Assembly: GCF_003201815.1 (NCBI RefSeq)
Contig: NZ_QJKB01000001.1
Coordinates: 1,240,001-1,304,000, forward strand
Source: Undibacterium pigrum
GTDB taxonomy: Bacteria; Pseudomonadota; Gammaproteobacteria; Burkholderiales; Burkholderiaceae_D
DNA length: 64,000 nt
Reading direction: 5' to 3'
The notes beneath the pieces are model-generated. The model ran no database searches and was not told the origin of the DNA. It worked only from the letters and a program-made list of their open reading frames with translations. This document shows positions 26,728-35,713 of the stretch, piece after piece (position 1 is the stretch's first letter; each line of letters opens with the position of its first letter). Made by a program: the position numbers and the translations under genes.

Positions 26728-27072
26728 TCAAATCAAGAAACCTTTGGTTTCAGCTTTGGCATTATGCAGGCCCGCCAATGGCAGATGCTTGTCAGTAGTA
26801 ATCTCACCATCCAGCATCAGCGAGGTATAGCGCAAACAGCAAACCCGCAAGAACGATGAGAAATTGTCGATATGACCGCGATAGGCAATCAACTCATCAT
26901 AAAGCTTGGTGATGAGTTGATTGGTATTCATGCCGTCACGTACAGCTATTTCTTCCAGCACATTCCAGAATATCTTTTCCAGCCGGATGGAAGTCACCAC
27001 ACCATGCAGGCGCAATGACCGCGCCCGGGATTCATACAAGCCTGGATCGGCTTTCACAAAAATCTCGCACAT
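26728..27072 (-). CDS. Ribbon-helix-helix domain protein
   Basis: A 114-residue small protein. Residues about 25-70 fit the ribbon-helix-helix DNA-binding fold (VTSIRLEKIFWNVLEEIA, then a second helix MNTNQLITKLYDEL), matching the stand-alone RHH_4 type found in many alpha- and betaproteobacteria. The C-terminal tail (about 75-114) is unassigned. No antitoxin/toxin partner gene is adjacent, so this is more likely a chromosomal regulator than half of a toxin-antitoxin pair. Target unknown. Confidence 0.75.
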   Translation of the reverse strand: MCEIFVKADPGLYESRARSLRLHGVVTSIRLEKIFWNVLEEIAVRDGMNTNQLITKLYDELIAYRGHIDNFSSFLRVCCLRYTSLMLDGEITTDKHLPLAGLHNAKAETKGFLI

Positions 27073-27154
27073 ATTTCCTCCCGCATATCGTCAAGAAGTC
27101 ATTTCCTGACGATTATACGGCACTTGCCTGATTTGCAAGCCAAGTCACAATTAG

Positions 27155-27736
27155 CTATAACTTTATTTCCGTACCCAGCAATTGCAGGAACTGCCCTATC
27201 CATGCAGGATGTGCAGGCCATGCGGGTGCGGTGACAAAATTCTTGTCAGTGACGGCATCAGTCACTGCGATATTGGCATACTGGCCGCCTGCGGCTTCCA
27301 CTTCTGGCTGGCAAGCCGGATAAGCTGAGCACTTGATGCCTTCCAGCACTTTGGCTGCAGCCAAAATCTGCGCACCATGGCAAACGGCCGCTATCGGTTT
27401 CTTTGTCTGCGCGAAATGCTGCACGATAGCAATCACTTGTGGGTTCAGGCGCAGGTATTCAGGTGCCCTGCCACCGGGTATGAGCAAGGCATCGTAGTCC
27501 TGTGCCTTAATGATGGCAAAGTCATGAGTAATGCTGAAACGGTGACCAGGTTTTTCTGTATATGTCTGCTGGCCTTCAAAGTCATGAATGGCAGTAGCGA
27601 CATAATCACCTGGCTTTTTGTCAGGACAAACTGCATGCACTGCATGCCCAACGGCCAGCAGGCTTTGAAAAGGCACCATGGCCTCATAGTCTTCTACAAA
27701 ATCACCGACCAGCATAAGAATTTTTTTGGCTGCCAT
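27155..27736 (-). CDS. DJ-1/PfpI family protein
   Basis: A 193-residue single-domain protein of the DJ-1/ThiJ/PfpI superfamily. The nucleophile is Cys119 in AVCHGAQ, with the elbow and following His of this family, and Glu16 in VEDYE is in place to assist it. Members act as glyoxalase/deglycase-like enzymes, proteases or stress proteins; which applies cannot be told. There is no signal peptide. It stands alone on the minus strand, divergent from a diguanylate cyclase gene. Confidence 0.88.
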   Translation of the reverse strand: MAAKKILMLVGDFVEDYEAMVPFQSLLAVGHAVHAVCPDKKPGDYVATAIHDFEGQQTYTEKPGHRFSITHDFAIIKAQDYDALLIPGGRAPEYLRLNPQVIAIVQHFAQTKKPIAAVCHGAQILAAAKVLEGIKCSAYPACQPEVEAAGGQYANIAVTDAVTDKNFVTAPAWPAHPAWIGQFLQLLGTEIKL

Positions 27737-27989
27737 GATGTCTCCTGAGTCTGGGTTGAATCTGGGTTGAAAGGAGACTCATTGTTAAGCAAATTTAACA
27801 ATGGCAGGTAATGACAGGTTACTACATCTGCATAAGCTCAACGGGCATGGCAATTCGCCACATTTTTTTGAATTATGACCAATATTTTGCTTCCTATTAA
27901 CCAAGCGGTAACAGGAAGTCGTATAAAATCAAAACATGCACAGCAATTTGATAACATAGTGCAAAAACCGCCGGGTTTCTGGAGACAAA

Positions 27990-29303
27990 ATGGCAGATGC
28001 AGGACAGTTGTACAAAAATCGGGTCTTATTGCTTACCCAAACCTTCTTCATCATCGATAACAAAAAAGAGTTATTGATAGGTGCGCATAAGTATGACTTT
28101 GACATTCTGTTTTTTGATCAGATGAGTGGTTTTGTGAAGGCAGTACAGTCTTCCGAAGGCAATGATTTATTCGTCATCGATCTTGATGTTTTGTATAACA
28201 TGCAAGATGACATGCAGCACACGCGTCGTCAAACCATGTTTCTCAGTGACTTGCTGCAACGTCTGCCAGACGACCAGAGCTACATCTACCTGCAAACCGT
28301 ACGTCAGGGTGAACGCTTTTTATTGCAGCAAAAGTTGGTGGACAGCAATTGCATGGCTTATGCTGAAAAACCCATCACCAATGAAGTGCTGGTCGACAAG
28401 CTGTTTAATATCTTTGCCCGCCAAAAACGCGGCGAAACGAATACCATCGTCCATTGTGGCGAGCTTTCTTCCCTGGACACAGCCTTGCTGGCAGAAAACC
28501 ACATAGAGCTGCTGCACAATCCAGATGCCCGTTCCCTGCACGTACGCGTCAAGGAAGCGCAGCCAGATATCGTCCTCATTGATGAAGCACAGTACCTGCA
28601 AACCGAAGCCCTGGTGCGCGTACTCAAAAAGAATATAGAGTTTGATCCCAGCCGCGAAATCATCCTGCTGCAAAGCCGCCCTGACCCAGACATGGCCAGA
28701 CGCGCACTGGATAGCGGTTTCGATGAGATACTCACGCCCAGCGATGCCGATGTGCTGACACGTCAATTGCTGAACCGCATCAATAAAATCCGCACCAGCA
28801 AAGACCTTATCAGCCGCGACCGTGCCACTGGTTTGCTCAATAAAGTGGGTCTGCAAAAGAAAGCCCAGGAATGGATACGCCGCGCCAACACTGAAGACAA
28901 GCCCCTGGCTTACGGCATCATTGATATCGACAAATTCAAAAACATCAACGATACCTGGGGCCATTATTTTGGTGACATCGTTATCAAGCGCTTGTCCCTG
29001 ATCCTGTCAGCGCAACTCGGTGAGCGTGACTTGTTAAGCCGCTTCGGCGGTGAAGAATTCGTCGTCGTGTTCTGGGATTGCACGCCTGAACAAGGCAAGC
29101 AAAAACTCGATGCCATGCGCGAAGCCTTTGGCAAGATCGTATTTGAAGTCAAGCCAGGTGAAAATAAAAACTTCAGCTTCAGCGGTGGCATAGCCGACTT
29201 CCCCACCTGGAACACCGAAAACGCGATGTTCCTGCAGGCAGATGCGATGTTGTACCAGGCAAAGCAAGGTGGGCGGAATCAGGTTTGTGTTGGTGGAAAA
29301 TAA
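27990..29303 (+). CDS. Diguanylate cyclase with two receiver-like N-terminal domains
   Basis: A 437-residue soluble protein. The C-terminal GGDEF domain (about 275-435) has an intact active site GGEEF (353-357) and DIDKFKNINDTWGH, so it should make cyclic di-GMP. The RxxD inhibitory site is absent. The N-terminal 260 residues look like two receiver-type alpha/beta domains; the first is poorly conserved (VIDLDVL as a possible phospho-acceptor strand, PITNEVLVDKL near its end), and the second ends with DEILTPSDADVL. Phosphorylation is uncertain. No histidine kinase is adjacent. A GGAGACAAA site supports the start. Confidence 0.9.
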   Translation: MADAGQLYKNRVLLLTQTFFIIDNKKELLIGAHKYDFDILFFDQMSGFVKAVQSSEGNDLFVIDLDVLYNMQDDMQHTRRQTMFLSDLLQRLPDDQSYIYLQTVRQGERFLLQQKLVDSNCMAYAEKPITNEVLVDKLFNIFARQKRGETNTIVHCGELSSLDTALLAENHIELLHNPDARSLHVRVKEAQPDIVLIDEAQYLQTEALVRVLKKNIEFDPSREIILLQSRPDPDMARRALDSGFDEILTPSDADVLTRQLLNRINKIRTSKDLISRDRATGLLNKVGLQKKAQEWIRRANTEDKPLAYGIIDIDKFKNINDTWGHYFGDIVIKRLSLILSAQLGERDLLSRFGGEEFVVVFWDCTPEQGKQKLDAMREAFGKIVFEVKPGENKNFSFSGGIADFPTWNTENAMFLQADAMLYQAKQGGRNQVCVGGK

Positions 29304-29311
29304 TACAACTT

Positions 29312-29413
29312 GTAGGTTGGGCTACGCTTCATCAGCCCAACACTGAGCCTCAAATAGACGCTTACCTTATTTAACCGCAGAGTGTTGGGCTGATAAGACG
29401 TAGCCCAACCTAC
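29312..29413. repeat. Imperfect inverted repeat, 33-bp arms, dispersed-repeat type
   Basis: The arms 29312-29344 and 29381-29413 are inverted copies matching at 30 of 33 positions and begin and end with GTAGGTTGGGCTACG and its complement. They are separated by 36 bases. Such GTAGGTTGGG elements recur in many proteobacterial genomes and may be REP- or MITE-like, but no second copy is in this window. It starts nine bases after the diguanylate cyclase stop and could also form a long hairpin in its mRNA. Confidence 0.75.
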
Positions 29414-29462
29414 GGACTGATTCCCCAACTTGTATCATTGGCAAATAAGCTACCCAGACTTC

Positions 29463-29855
29463 TTAAATTTGTTGAGTGTTGATATGCTCCAACGGAAGGC
29501 TGCAGGCTCGTTGAGCCCACATACCATCCTCCCAGGAAAAGATAGGTGATGAAAGTAATTTTCCTGTACCTGGCCATTCCCTACCGCGCGGAAGGCTTCT
29601 TTTAAAAACCAGTGCGCTTACAGGTTCATATAGCAAAACATATTGCCTCGCGAGACGCAATCGCCTCCTGCGCAGTTGGTGCATTGATACAGGCTTCTCC
29701 CATCCCCACTGAGGAAATGGTTTACTCCTCCCATTGCGGTGCTCAAGCACCAGTGCCCTAAGCAGCTGCCGTTTCAACTCAGACCGACTCATCCGCAAGA
29801 CAGGTTTTCTCCAAGGGCGAACAGGACGGAATTCACGCTGTTTCAGCATAAGCAA
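29463..29855 (-). CDS. Doubtful 130-codon open frame after uvrB
   Basis: An open frame beginning seven bases after the uvrB stop in the same direction. The translation is rich in Arg, Leu and Trp, has no motif or fold I recognise, and reads more like a chance frame or eroded remnant than a working protein. Apart from the inverted repeat at 29312-29413, I see nothing else in the 558 bases between the diguanylate cyclase and uvrB. Confidence 0.2.
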   Translation of the reverse strand: MLMLKQREFRPVRPWRKPVLRMSRSELKRQLLRALVLEHRNGRSKPFPQWGWEKPVSMHQLRRRRLRLARQYVLLYEPVSALVFKRSLPRGREWPGTGKLLSSPIFSWEDGMWAQRACSLPLEHINTQQI

Positions 29856-29861
29856 ACAGCA

Positions 29862-31952
29862 TCAAAGCACAGAATCATGCCCACCCGCCCCAAACAATTG
29901 TTCCTTGACATGCGCTAACTGATCCCTGACCTGGGCGGCTTTTTCAAACTCCAGATTCTTGGCATGATCCAGCATGAGTTTTTCCAGACGCTTGATTTCG
30001 CGGCTGATCTGCTTCTCGCTCATGACTTCATAACGTGCCTGCTCTTGCGCTACTGCCAGTTCTTCCTTCGCTTCTTGCGGATTGTAGACTCCATCAATGA
30101 TGTCCTTGATCTGCTTGCGTATGCCTACCGGGGTAATATTATTGGCCAGATTGAAAGCTAGTTGTTTATTACGGCGACGCTCGGTTTCTCCCATGGCGCG
30201 GCGCATGGAGTCTGTCACTTTGTCCGCATACAAGATGGCCTTGCCGTGCAGGTTACGCGCAGCACGGCCTATGGTCTGGATCAGGCTGCGCTCAGAACGC
30301 AGGAAACCTTCTTTATCTGCATCGAGAATAGCAACCAGTGACACTTCAGGGATATCAAGACCTTCGCGCAGCAAGTTAATGCCGACCAGCACATCAAAAG
30401 TTCCCAGGCGCAGGTCACGTATAATTTCCACGCGCTCTACCGTATCGATATCGCTATGCAGGTAGCGCACCTTAATACCGTTTTCGTTGAGGAATTCTGT
30501 CAACTGTTCTGACATGCGCTTGGTCAGTGTCGTGACCAGTACCCGCTCGTGCTTTTTCACGCGCTCGATAATCTGGTTCATCAAATCATCAACCTGCGTC
30601 AGCGCCGGACGCACTTCAATTTCTGGATCGACCAGTCCGGTAGGCCTGACCAGTTGCTCTACTGTCTGGTCAGAATGCTGATCTTCATAATCACCTGGCG
30701 TGGCTGATACAAATACAGTCTGGCGCAGCTTGCTTTCGAATTCAGCAAACTTCAGCGGGCGGTTATCCAGTGCAGATGGCAGGCGAAAGCCATAGTCTAC
30801 AAGGTTAGTTTTGCGTGCCCTGTCGCCGTTATACATGCCATTCAACTGCCCTGTCAGCACATGCGATTCATCGAGGAACATCAGGGCATCTGGCGGCAGG
30901 TAATCAACCAGGGTTGGGGGAGGTTCACCGGCTTGAGCACCACTCAGGTGGCGCGAGTAGTTTTCAATCCCTTTGGTAAAACCTATCTCGGCCATCATTT
31001 CCAGATCGAAACGGGTGCGCTGTTCTATGCGCTGCTCTTCTATGAGTTTGTTTTCACGACGGAAAAAATCCAGGCGCTCGCGCAACTCTTCCTTGATGGT
31101 CTCAATGGCACGCAAAACTGTTTCACGCGGTGTCACATAGTGCGAGCTAGGATAAACCGTGAAGCGCGGTATCTTTTGTTTGATGCGTCCGGTCAGTGGA
31201 TCAAACAATTGCAGGTTTTCGATTTCGTCATCGAACATTTCCACACGCACAGCCATCTCTGCATGTTCTGCCGGAAATATATCAATGGTGTCGCCACGCA
31301 CGCGGAAAGTACCGCGTCCAAAATCAACTTCATTGCGTTTGTACTGCATCTGTATCAGGCGGGCAATGACATCGCGCTGGCTGACCTTGTCTTTCGCGCG
31401 CAAGGTCAGGATCATCTTGTGGTATTCATTCGGGTTACCGATACCATAGATGGCGGAGACTGTTGCCACGATGATGACATCCCGTCTTTCCATCAGCGAT
31501 TTGGTACAGGACAGACGCATCTGCTCTATATGTTCATTAATGGCAGAATCTTTCTCAATGAACAAGTCGCGCTGCGGTACATACGCTTCTGGTTGATAGT
31601 AATCGTAATAACTGACAAAATACTCTACCGCATTGCGTGGAAAGAATTCCCTGAACTCACTGTACAACTGTGCTGCCAGGGTTTTATTAGGTGCAAAGAT
31701 GATGGCCGGCCTACCTGTCCTGGCGATCACGTTTGCCATCGTGTAAGTCTTACCCGACCCCGTCACTCCCAGCAGTGTCTGAAAAAACAAACCGTCACTG
31801 ATACCCTCGACCAATTGTGCAATTGCCGCCGGCTGATCACCCGCTGGCTGGAACATTTGATACAACTGATAAGGTGAATCAGGGAAACTGATAAATTTTG
31901 ATTCGTCCAGCTGTTCTGACAAAGCTGTTGAATTAACTGGTGCTACGGCCAT
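29862..31952 (-). CDS. uvrB: UvrABC system protein B
   Basis: A 696-residue helicase-like damage-verification subunit of nucleotide excision repair. Walker A GVTGSGKT is near residue 55, the beta-hairpin region [12 protein letters not shown] near 105, DESHV as the DEAD-like box, helicase motifs through QTIGRAARN, and the C-terminal UVR domain (about 655-690) for UvrC contact. I start it at the ATG at 31952 (MAVAPVNS), preceded by AAAGGT, rather than at a TTG 14 codons earlier. This gives the usual family length. Confidence 0.95.
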   Translation of the reverse strand: MAVAPVNSTALSEQLDESKFISFPDSPYQLYQMFQPAGDQPAAIAQLVEGISDGLFFQTLLGVTGSGKTYTMANVIARTGRPAIIFAPNKTLAAQLYSEFREFFPRNAVEYFVSYYDYYQPEAYVPQRDLFIEKDSAINEHIEQMRLSCTKSLMERRDVIIVATVSAIYGIGNPNEYHKMILTLRAKDKVSQRDVIARLIQMQYKRNEVDFGRGTFRVRGDTIDIFPAEHAEMAVRVEMFDDEIENLQLFDPLTGRIKQKIPRFTVYPSSHYVTPRETVLRAIETIKEELRERLDFFRRENKLIEEQRIEQRTRFDLEMMAEIGFTKGIENYSRHLSGAQAGEPPPTLVDYLPPDALMFLDESHVLTGQLNGMYNGDRARKTNLVDYGFRLPSALDNRPLKFAEFESKLRQTVFVSATPGDYEDQHSDQTVEQLVRPTGLVDPEIEVRPALTQVDDLMNQIIERVKKHERVLVTTLTKRMSEQLTEFLNENGIKVRYLHSDIDTVERVEIIRDLRLGTFDVLVGINLLREGLDIPEVSLVAILDADKEGFLRSERSLIQTIGRAARNLHGKAILYADKVTDSMRRAMGETERRRNKQLAFNLANNITPVGIRKQIKDIIDGVYNPQEAKEELAVAQEQARYEVMSEKQISREIKRLEKLMLDHAKNLEFEKAAQVRDQLAHVKEQLFGAGGHDSVL

Positions 31953-32050
31953 GATGCGATTACCTTTGCTAAAATAGGTGGCTGTACTATGCAATCTGCC
32001 TCATTCCAACCTTTACTGTCGGCAACGACAAATATTTCCATATTATCACG

Positions 32051-33265
32051 ATGACTGCTTCCACATCTTCACCCCTGTTTTCTGCCATAGAAATGGCCCC
32101 CCGCGACCCTATCCTGGGTATCACTGAAGCCTTTAATGCTGACCAGAATCCTGCCAAGGTTAATCTGGGCGTAGGCGTTTATTATGATGACAATGGCAAG
32201 GTGCCATTGCTGGAATGCGTCAAAAAAGCAGAAGCTATTTTGATGGAAAAATTCTCCCCACGCACTTACCTGCCTATCGAAGGTCTGGCTGCCTATGATA
32301 AAGCAGTGCAGGAACTGGTGTTTGGTGCTGACAGCGATGTCGTCAAGGAAAAACGTGCGATTACTGCCCAGGCTATCGGCGGTACTGGCGCGCTGAAGCT
32401 GGGCGCAGACTTCCTGCAACGCTTCAGTCCAAATTCTGAAGTATGGATCAGTGACCCAAGCTGGGAAAACCATCGCGCCCTGTTTGAATCGGCTGGCTTT
32501 AAAGTCAACTCTTATCCTTACTATGATGCAGCGACACGCGGCGTTAATTTCGCTGGCATGCTGGATGCATTGAAATCCATGCCTGAAGGCTCTATCGTAT
32601 TGCTGCACGCTTGCTGCCACAATCCGACTGGTGCTGACCTGACTGATGAACAATGGACAGACGTGATTGCCGTAGTTGCACAACGCAACCTCATCCCTTT
32701 CCTCGACATGGCCTACCAGGGCTTTGGCGATGGTATCGAGGCAGACGGCAAGGTGGTACGTCGCTTTGCTGAAGCTGGCGGTGCCCTGTTTGTCTCCAAT
32801 TCCTTCTCCAAATCCTTCTCCCTGTATGGCGAACGTGTCGGCGCACTGAGCATTGCCGCATCCAGCGCGGAAGAAGCAGCGCGCATCATGTCGCAGCTGA
32901 AACGCGTGATCCGCACAAACTACTCCAACCCACCTACCCACGGTGGCCAGGTAGTAGCGACTGTGCTGGCAACTCCAGAACTGCGCCAGTTGTGGGAAGA
33001 AGAACTGGCAGGCATGCGCGTACGCATACGCGAAATGCGCACTGCCTTCGTCACCAAGCTCAAGGACAAGGCTCCAGGCCACAACTTTGATTTCGTGACT
33101 CAGCAACGCGGCATGTTCTCGTATTCTGGCCTGACCAAAGAGCAGGTTGGTCAGTTGCGAGACAAGAATTCCATTTATGCCGTTGATACTGGCCGTATCT
33201 GTGTTGCTGCTTTAAACAACAAGAATATCGATAACGTCATCGATGCGATAGCCAGGGTTCTGTAA
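32051..33265 (+). CDS. Aspartate/aromatic amino-acid aminotransferase
   Basis: A 404-residue class I PLP-dependent transaminase of the AspC/TyrB group. The PLP lysine is Lys254 in NSFSKSFSLYGERVGAL. ACCHNPTGADLT and the substrate-binding Arg near RTNYSNPP also match. Whether it prefers aspartate or aromatic amino acids cannot be decided by reading. It follows uvrB divergently, with 98 bases between, and is followed by a consensus promoter and tRNA genes. Confidence 0.93.
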   Translation: MTASTSSPLFSAIEMAPRDPILGITEAFNADQNPAKVNLGVGVYYDDNGKVPLLECVKKAEAILMEKFSPRTYLPIEGLAAYDKAVQELVFGADSDVVKEKRAITAQAIGGTGALKLGADFLQRFSPNSEVWISDPSWENHRALFESAGFKVNSYPYYDAATRGVNFAGMLDALKSMPEGSIVLLHACCHNPTGADLTDEQWTDVIAVVAQRNLIPFLDMAYQGFGDGIEADGKVVRRFAEAGGALFVSNSFSKSFSLYGERVGALSIAASSAEEAARIMSQLKRVIRTNYSNPPTHGGQVVATVLATPELRQLWEEELAGMRVRIREMRTAFVTKLKDKAPGHNFDFVTQQRGMFSYSGLTKEQVGQLRDKNSIYAVDTGRICVAALNNKNIDNVIDAIARVL

Positions 33266-33281
33266 GCGGATTCAAAGCGTA

Positions 33282-33310
33282 TTGACAAATCAGGGTTGAG
33301 CGAATATAAT
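33282..33310 (+). promoter_or_regulatory. Consensus sigma-70 promoter of the tRNA-Asn cluster
   Basis: A perfect TTGACA (33282-33287), 17-base spacer and perfect TATAAT (33305-33310). The first tRNA begins 13 bases later. No comparable promoter precedes the second and third tRNA genes, so one transcript probably carries all three, at least in part. Confidence 0.9.
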
Positions 33311-33322
33311 TTTTGTCTCTGT

Positions 33323-33398
33323 TCCCTGATAGCTCAGTCGGTAGAGCGACGGACTGTTAATCCGCAGGTCCCTGGTTCGAGTCCAGGTCGGGGAGCCA
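33323..33398 (+). tRNA. tRNA-Asn (GTT), copy 1
   Basis: 76 bases with complete cloverleaf pairing: acceptor TCCCTGA/TCGGGGA, D-arm AGCTCAGTCGGTAGAGC, anticodon loop CTGTTAA with anticodon GTT, T-arm with GGTTCGAGTCC, and an encoded CCA. Copies 2 and 3 are identical. Confidence 0.97.
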
Positions 33399-33503
33399 CA
33401 GAATTCGAAGTAAGCAGTGAACTTGTCAAAAAATCACTGCGAACGAGTAGATAAGTATAAGTAGTAGATTAAAAAGTTTAACGAAGATCACCATGTCTTC
33501 TAT

Positions 33504-33579
33504 TCCCTGATAGCTCAGTCGGTAGAGCGACGGACTGTTAATCCGCAGGTCCCTGGTTCGAGTCCAGGTCGGGGAGCCA
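33504..33579 (+). tRNA. tRNA-Asn (GTT), copy 2
   Basis: Identical to copy 1 over all 76 bases, including the encoded CCA. Followed 15 bases later by a Rho-independent terminator. Confidence 0.97.
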
Positions 33580-33593
33580 AAATTTGAAAAAGC

Positions 33594-33628
33594 AGAGTTA
33601 CCTGCTAAAGCTGGTAACTCTTTTTTTT
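33594..33628 (+). terminator. Terminator after tRNA-Asn copy 2
   Basis: Stem AGAGTTACC...GGTAACTC with a short GC-extended loop region (TGCTAAAGCT), followed by eight T. A closely similar hairpin follows copy 3, consistent with duplication of a tRNA-plus-terminator unit. Confidence 0.85.
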
Positions 33629-33762
33629 CCGCCAGATTTGACTGGCACAGTAGTGAATATAGCAGTTTTGCAATAAAGATTCGAAGTGAGTGGTGAACTT
33701 GACAAAAATCACTGCCAAAAAGATAGATTTAAAAGTTTAATGAAGATCATCATATCTTCTAT

Positions 33763-33838
33763 TCCCTGATAGCTCAGTCGGTAGAGCGACGGACTGTTAA
33801 TCCGCAGGTCCCTGGTTCGAGTCCAGGTCGGGGAGCCA
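33763..33838 (+). tRNA. tRNA-Asn (GTT), copy 3
   Basis: Identical to copies 1 and 2 over 76 bases. The roughly 100 bases before it are a diverged copy of the spacer before copy 2 (shared GTGAACTTG, AATCACTG and AAGTTTAA-GAAGATCA blocks). Confidence 0.97.
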
Positions 33839-33847
33839 AATTTAGAA

Positions 33848-33883
33848 AAGAGTTACTTGCCAAGGCCAGTAACTCTTTTTTTT
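33848..33883 (+). terminator. Terminator after tRNA-Asn copy 3
   Basis: Stem GAGTTACT...AGTAACTC followed by a long T run, a diverged copy of the terminator after copy 2. The 235 bases beyond it, up to 34118, hold only a chance open frame. Confidence 0.87.
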
Positions 33884-34118
33884 CCGCCCTGCCCTTATAA
33901 GGCAAGGCAAACAAGTAATACAGAGTTTCAACGGCCAGGCTTTTATGTACGCGGCGTAAATAGTGGCTCGCTTAACTCAGAAGAACAAATACCGGTTGAC
34001 GTACTATCCCGGGCAAAGAAAATCGTACAAGTATTTCCCTCCCCCGCTTTATTCTACCTGCAGCAAATCCCCGTACTACTACCTCAAAAATACCCAGGCT
34101 GCTTTCAAGCTATGCCCG

Positions 34119-34700
34119 CTAATCGATATCACCCACCTCAGGCGCAGCTTTCTTACCTGAGATCATCGCCCTGGCAAGGTTTTCGCGATGCTGCCAACTG
34201 GTGAATACGACTCCCAACACATGGAAGAAGATCAAGCCCACCATGGCCCATGCAATGGCGACATGCACGCGCACTGGCCATGCATAGCCCCATAGCATAT
34301 CTGTCCCCATGGCCCAGCCTGTCAGCACCAGCAAACCCACACAAAATAACAAGGCGACAGCCATCCAGCCGCCCAGAGGGTTGTGTCCTATATACCTTGG
34401 CGCTTTAGATTTGATGACCAGATGCAAATAAGCCAGCGTGGCCGATGGTGATTTAAGGAATTGCGTAAAGCTTGCATAGCGGTTGCCAATACCACTCCAG
34501 ATCAGGCGCAGAAGTACCAGCACTCCCGCGCCATAGCCTATGTATTCATGGGCCACACCTGTCATGCCGCTGGTGATCCAGGCGGCGGCGATGGCACAAA
34601 CCTGCGCCCAATGAATCAGGCGCACAGGCACGTCCCAGACGGGCACGTCCCGGACGGGCACGTCCCGGACTGAGGTTTGATTATTCTTCAACGCGCTCAA
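34119..34700 (-). CDS. Cytochrome b/b6 domain protein (cytochrome b561-type), repeat-expanded N-terminus
   Basis: A 193-residue integral membrane protein with four helices and histidines placed for two b-hemes (RLIHW, AHEYIGY, RVHVAIAW, FFHVLG). It matches the bacterial di-heme cytochrome b561/b6 family that moves electrons across the inner membrane. The start is uncertain: TTG at 34700 overlaps the PepSY gene by 20 bases, and GTG codons recur inside three tandem VRDVP-type repeats just before the first conserved motif. It is last in the iron operon and could feed electrons to a periplasmic reductase or quinone. Confidence 0.85.
   Translation of the reverse strand: MSALKNNQTSVRDVPVRDVPVWDVPVRLIHWAQVCAIAAAWITSGMTGVAHEYIGYGAGVLVLLRLIWSGIGNRYASFTQFLKSPSATLAYLHLVIKSKAPRYIGHNPLGGWMAVALLFCVGLLVLTGWAMGTDMLWGYAWPVRVHVAIAWAMVGLIFFHVLGVVFTSWQHRENLARAMISGKKAAPEVGDID
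34626..34670. repeat. Three tandem 15-bp repeats in the cytochrome b gene
   Basis: Units 34626-34640, 34641-34655 and 34656-34670; the last two are identical and the first differs at two bases. They are in frame and encode repeated VRDVP/VWDVP pentapeptides. The third (VWDVPVRLIHW) is the normal family start, so the other two look like a replication-slippage expansion. Confidence 0.9.
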
Positions 34701-34962
34701 ACGTCACTGGATTGAAGAATGCCTCTACGCGCTTGCCCTTTGGGTCTTTGGCGTACACTTCATAGCAACTGGTAGTTTTTTCCATACGACGAATTTGCCA
34801 GCCTTCTTTAGTCAACTTCGCTTCCAGTTCAGTATGTGGACGCCATTTTTCTTTTGGCTCGGTCGTGCATTTAACGTCACCATGGGCCAAGGCACTGCCA
34901 GATGACATGGCAAATACCAGCGGGACCAATGCCGCAAAAATAGATCGCTTGATGAGTTTCAT
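34681..34962 (-). CDS. Periplasmic PepSY domain protein
   Basis: A 93-residue exported protein: signal peptide to about residue 26 (ending SGSALAHG), then a single PepSY-like domain (about 40-93, EAKLTKEGWQIRRMEKTTSCYEVYAKDPKG), with two cysteines that may form a disulfide. PepSY domains bind or modulate partners in the periplasm and are often paired with cytochrome b or iron-reductase membrane proteins. Here the cytochrome b gene overlaps its end. A redox or heme-partner role is inferred from that pairing. Confidence 0.82.
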   Translation of the reverse strand: MKLIKRSIFAALVPLVFAMSSGSALAHGDVKCTTEPKEKWRPHTELEAKLTKEGWQIRRMEKTTSCYEVYAKDPKGKRVEAFFNPVTFERVEE

Positions 34963-35011
34963 GGATGTCTCCTGATAAGTAAGTTAAAGCAAATTCAGTA
35001 AATTCAACAAA

Positions 35012-35695
35012 TTAGGTAATAGCCCAGCGACGCAATAAATTATGATAAATACCCGTCAGTCTGAGTAGGGCCGGATTTTGCGCTTCGACCACGGGGGTAA
35101 GTTTCTGTATGGCCTGATCAAGATCGTAAAGCATGGTGCGCTCAGCGTCGTCACTGACCATGCTTTCTATCCAAAAAAACGAGGCAACCCTTGCGCCTGC
35201 AGTTACTGGCGTCACCCTGTGCAGGCTTGAAGAAGGATAGAGCACCATGTCACCTGCTTCAAGCTTGACCGTTTGCGCGCCAAAATCAGTTTCAATTTCC
35301 AGCTCGCCCCCATCATACTCCCCGGGTTCGGCCAGGAACAAGGTGGCAGACATATCACTACGCAAATTCTGGCGCGTCCCTGGCATCATCATTACGGCAC
35401 TATCCACATGCAGGCCATATCCACCACCATCCTGATAGCGATTGAATTTTGGTGGATAAATCTTCTGTGGCAAAGCCGCAGAGATAAACACAGGATGCTC
35501 GCCAAGCTTGCGCAGGATGTGATTGCCCAGTTGAATGGCCAGATCGGAATTATCATCTATCTGCAGGTTATTCTTGACCTGCAAAGCAAGCGTGCCCGCC
35601 GTGTTTGCACCATCCTGCCATTCTGCCTGGTCAAGATAAACACGAAATTGCCTGACTTCGCCCTTGCTCAAGACCCCTTCAATTACATTTAACAT
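35012..35695 (-). CDS. piuC: Fe2+-dependent dioxygenase, PiuC/YbiX family (PKHD-type hydroxylase)
   Basis: A 227-residue 2-oxoglutarate/Fe(II) dioxygenase. The iron triad is His96 and Asp98 (GLHVDSAVM) and His159 (SSSLHRV), and Arg169 is placed for 2-oxoglutarate. In E. coli and Pseudomonas the homologues YbiX/PiuC lie next to the Fiu/PiuA catecholate siderophore receptor gene, and the same neighbour is present here at 36908-39277. The substrate is not known; processing of an imported siderophore or its breakdown product is the usual guess. It begins 18 bases after the oxidase gene. Confidence 0.92.
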   Translation of the reverse strand: MLNVIEGVLSKGEVRQFRVYLDQAEWQDGANTAGTLALQVKNNLQIDDNSDLAIQLGNHILRKLGEHPVFISAALPQKIYPPKFNRYQDGGGYGLHVDSAVMMMPGTRQNLRSDMSATLFLAEPGEYDGGELEIETDFGAQTVKLEAGDMVLYPSSSLHRVTPVTAGARVASFFWIESMVSDDAERTMLYDLDQAIQKLTPVVEAQNPALLRLTGIYHNLLRRWAIT

Positions 35696-35713
35696 ATACC
35701 CATCCCTTTTATT

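Noticed and set aside
33323-33838. Direct repeats that could be taken for a CRISPR array
   Set aside because: The repeat units are 76-base tRNA-Asn genes with full cloverleafs; spacers are unequal and related to each other.
33857-34204. Possible gene (115 codons) after the tRNA cluster
   Set aside because: Starts inside a terminator, overlaps the cytochrome b gene on the other strand and has no coding character.
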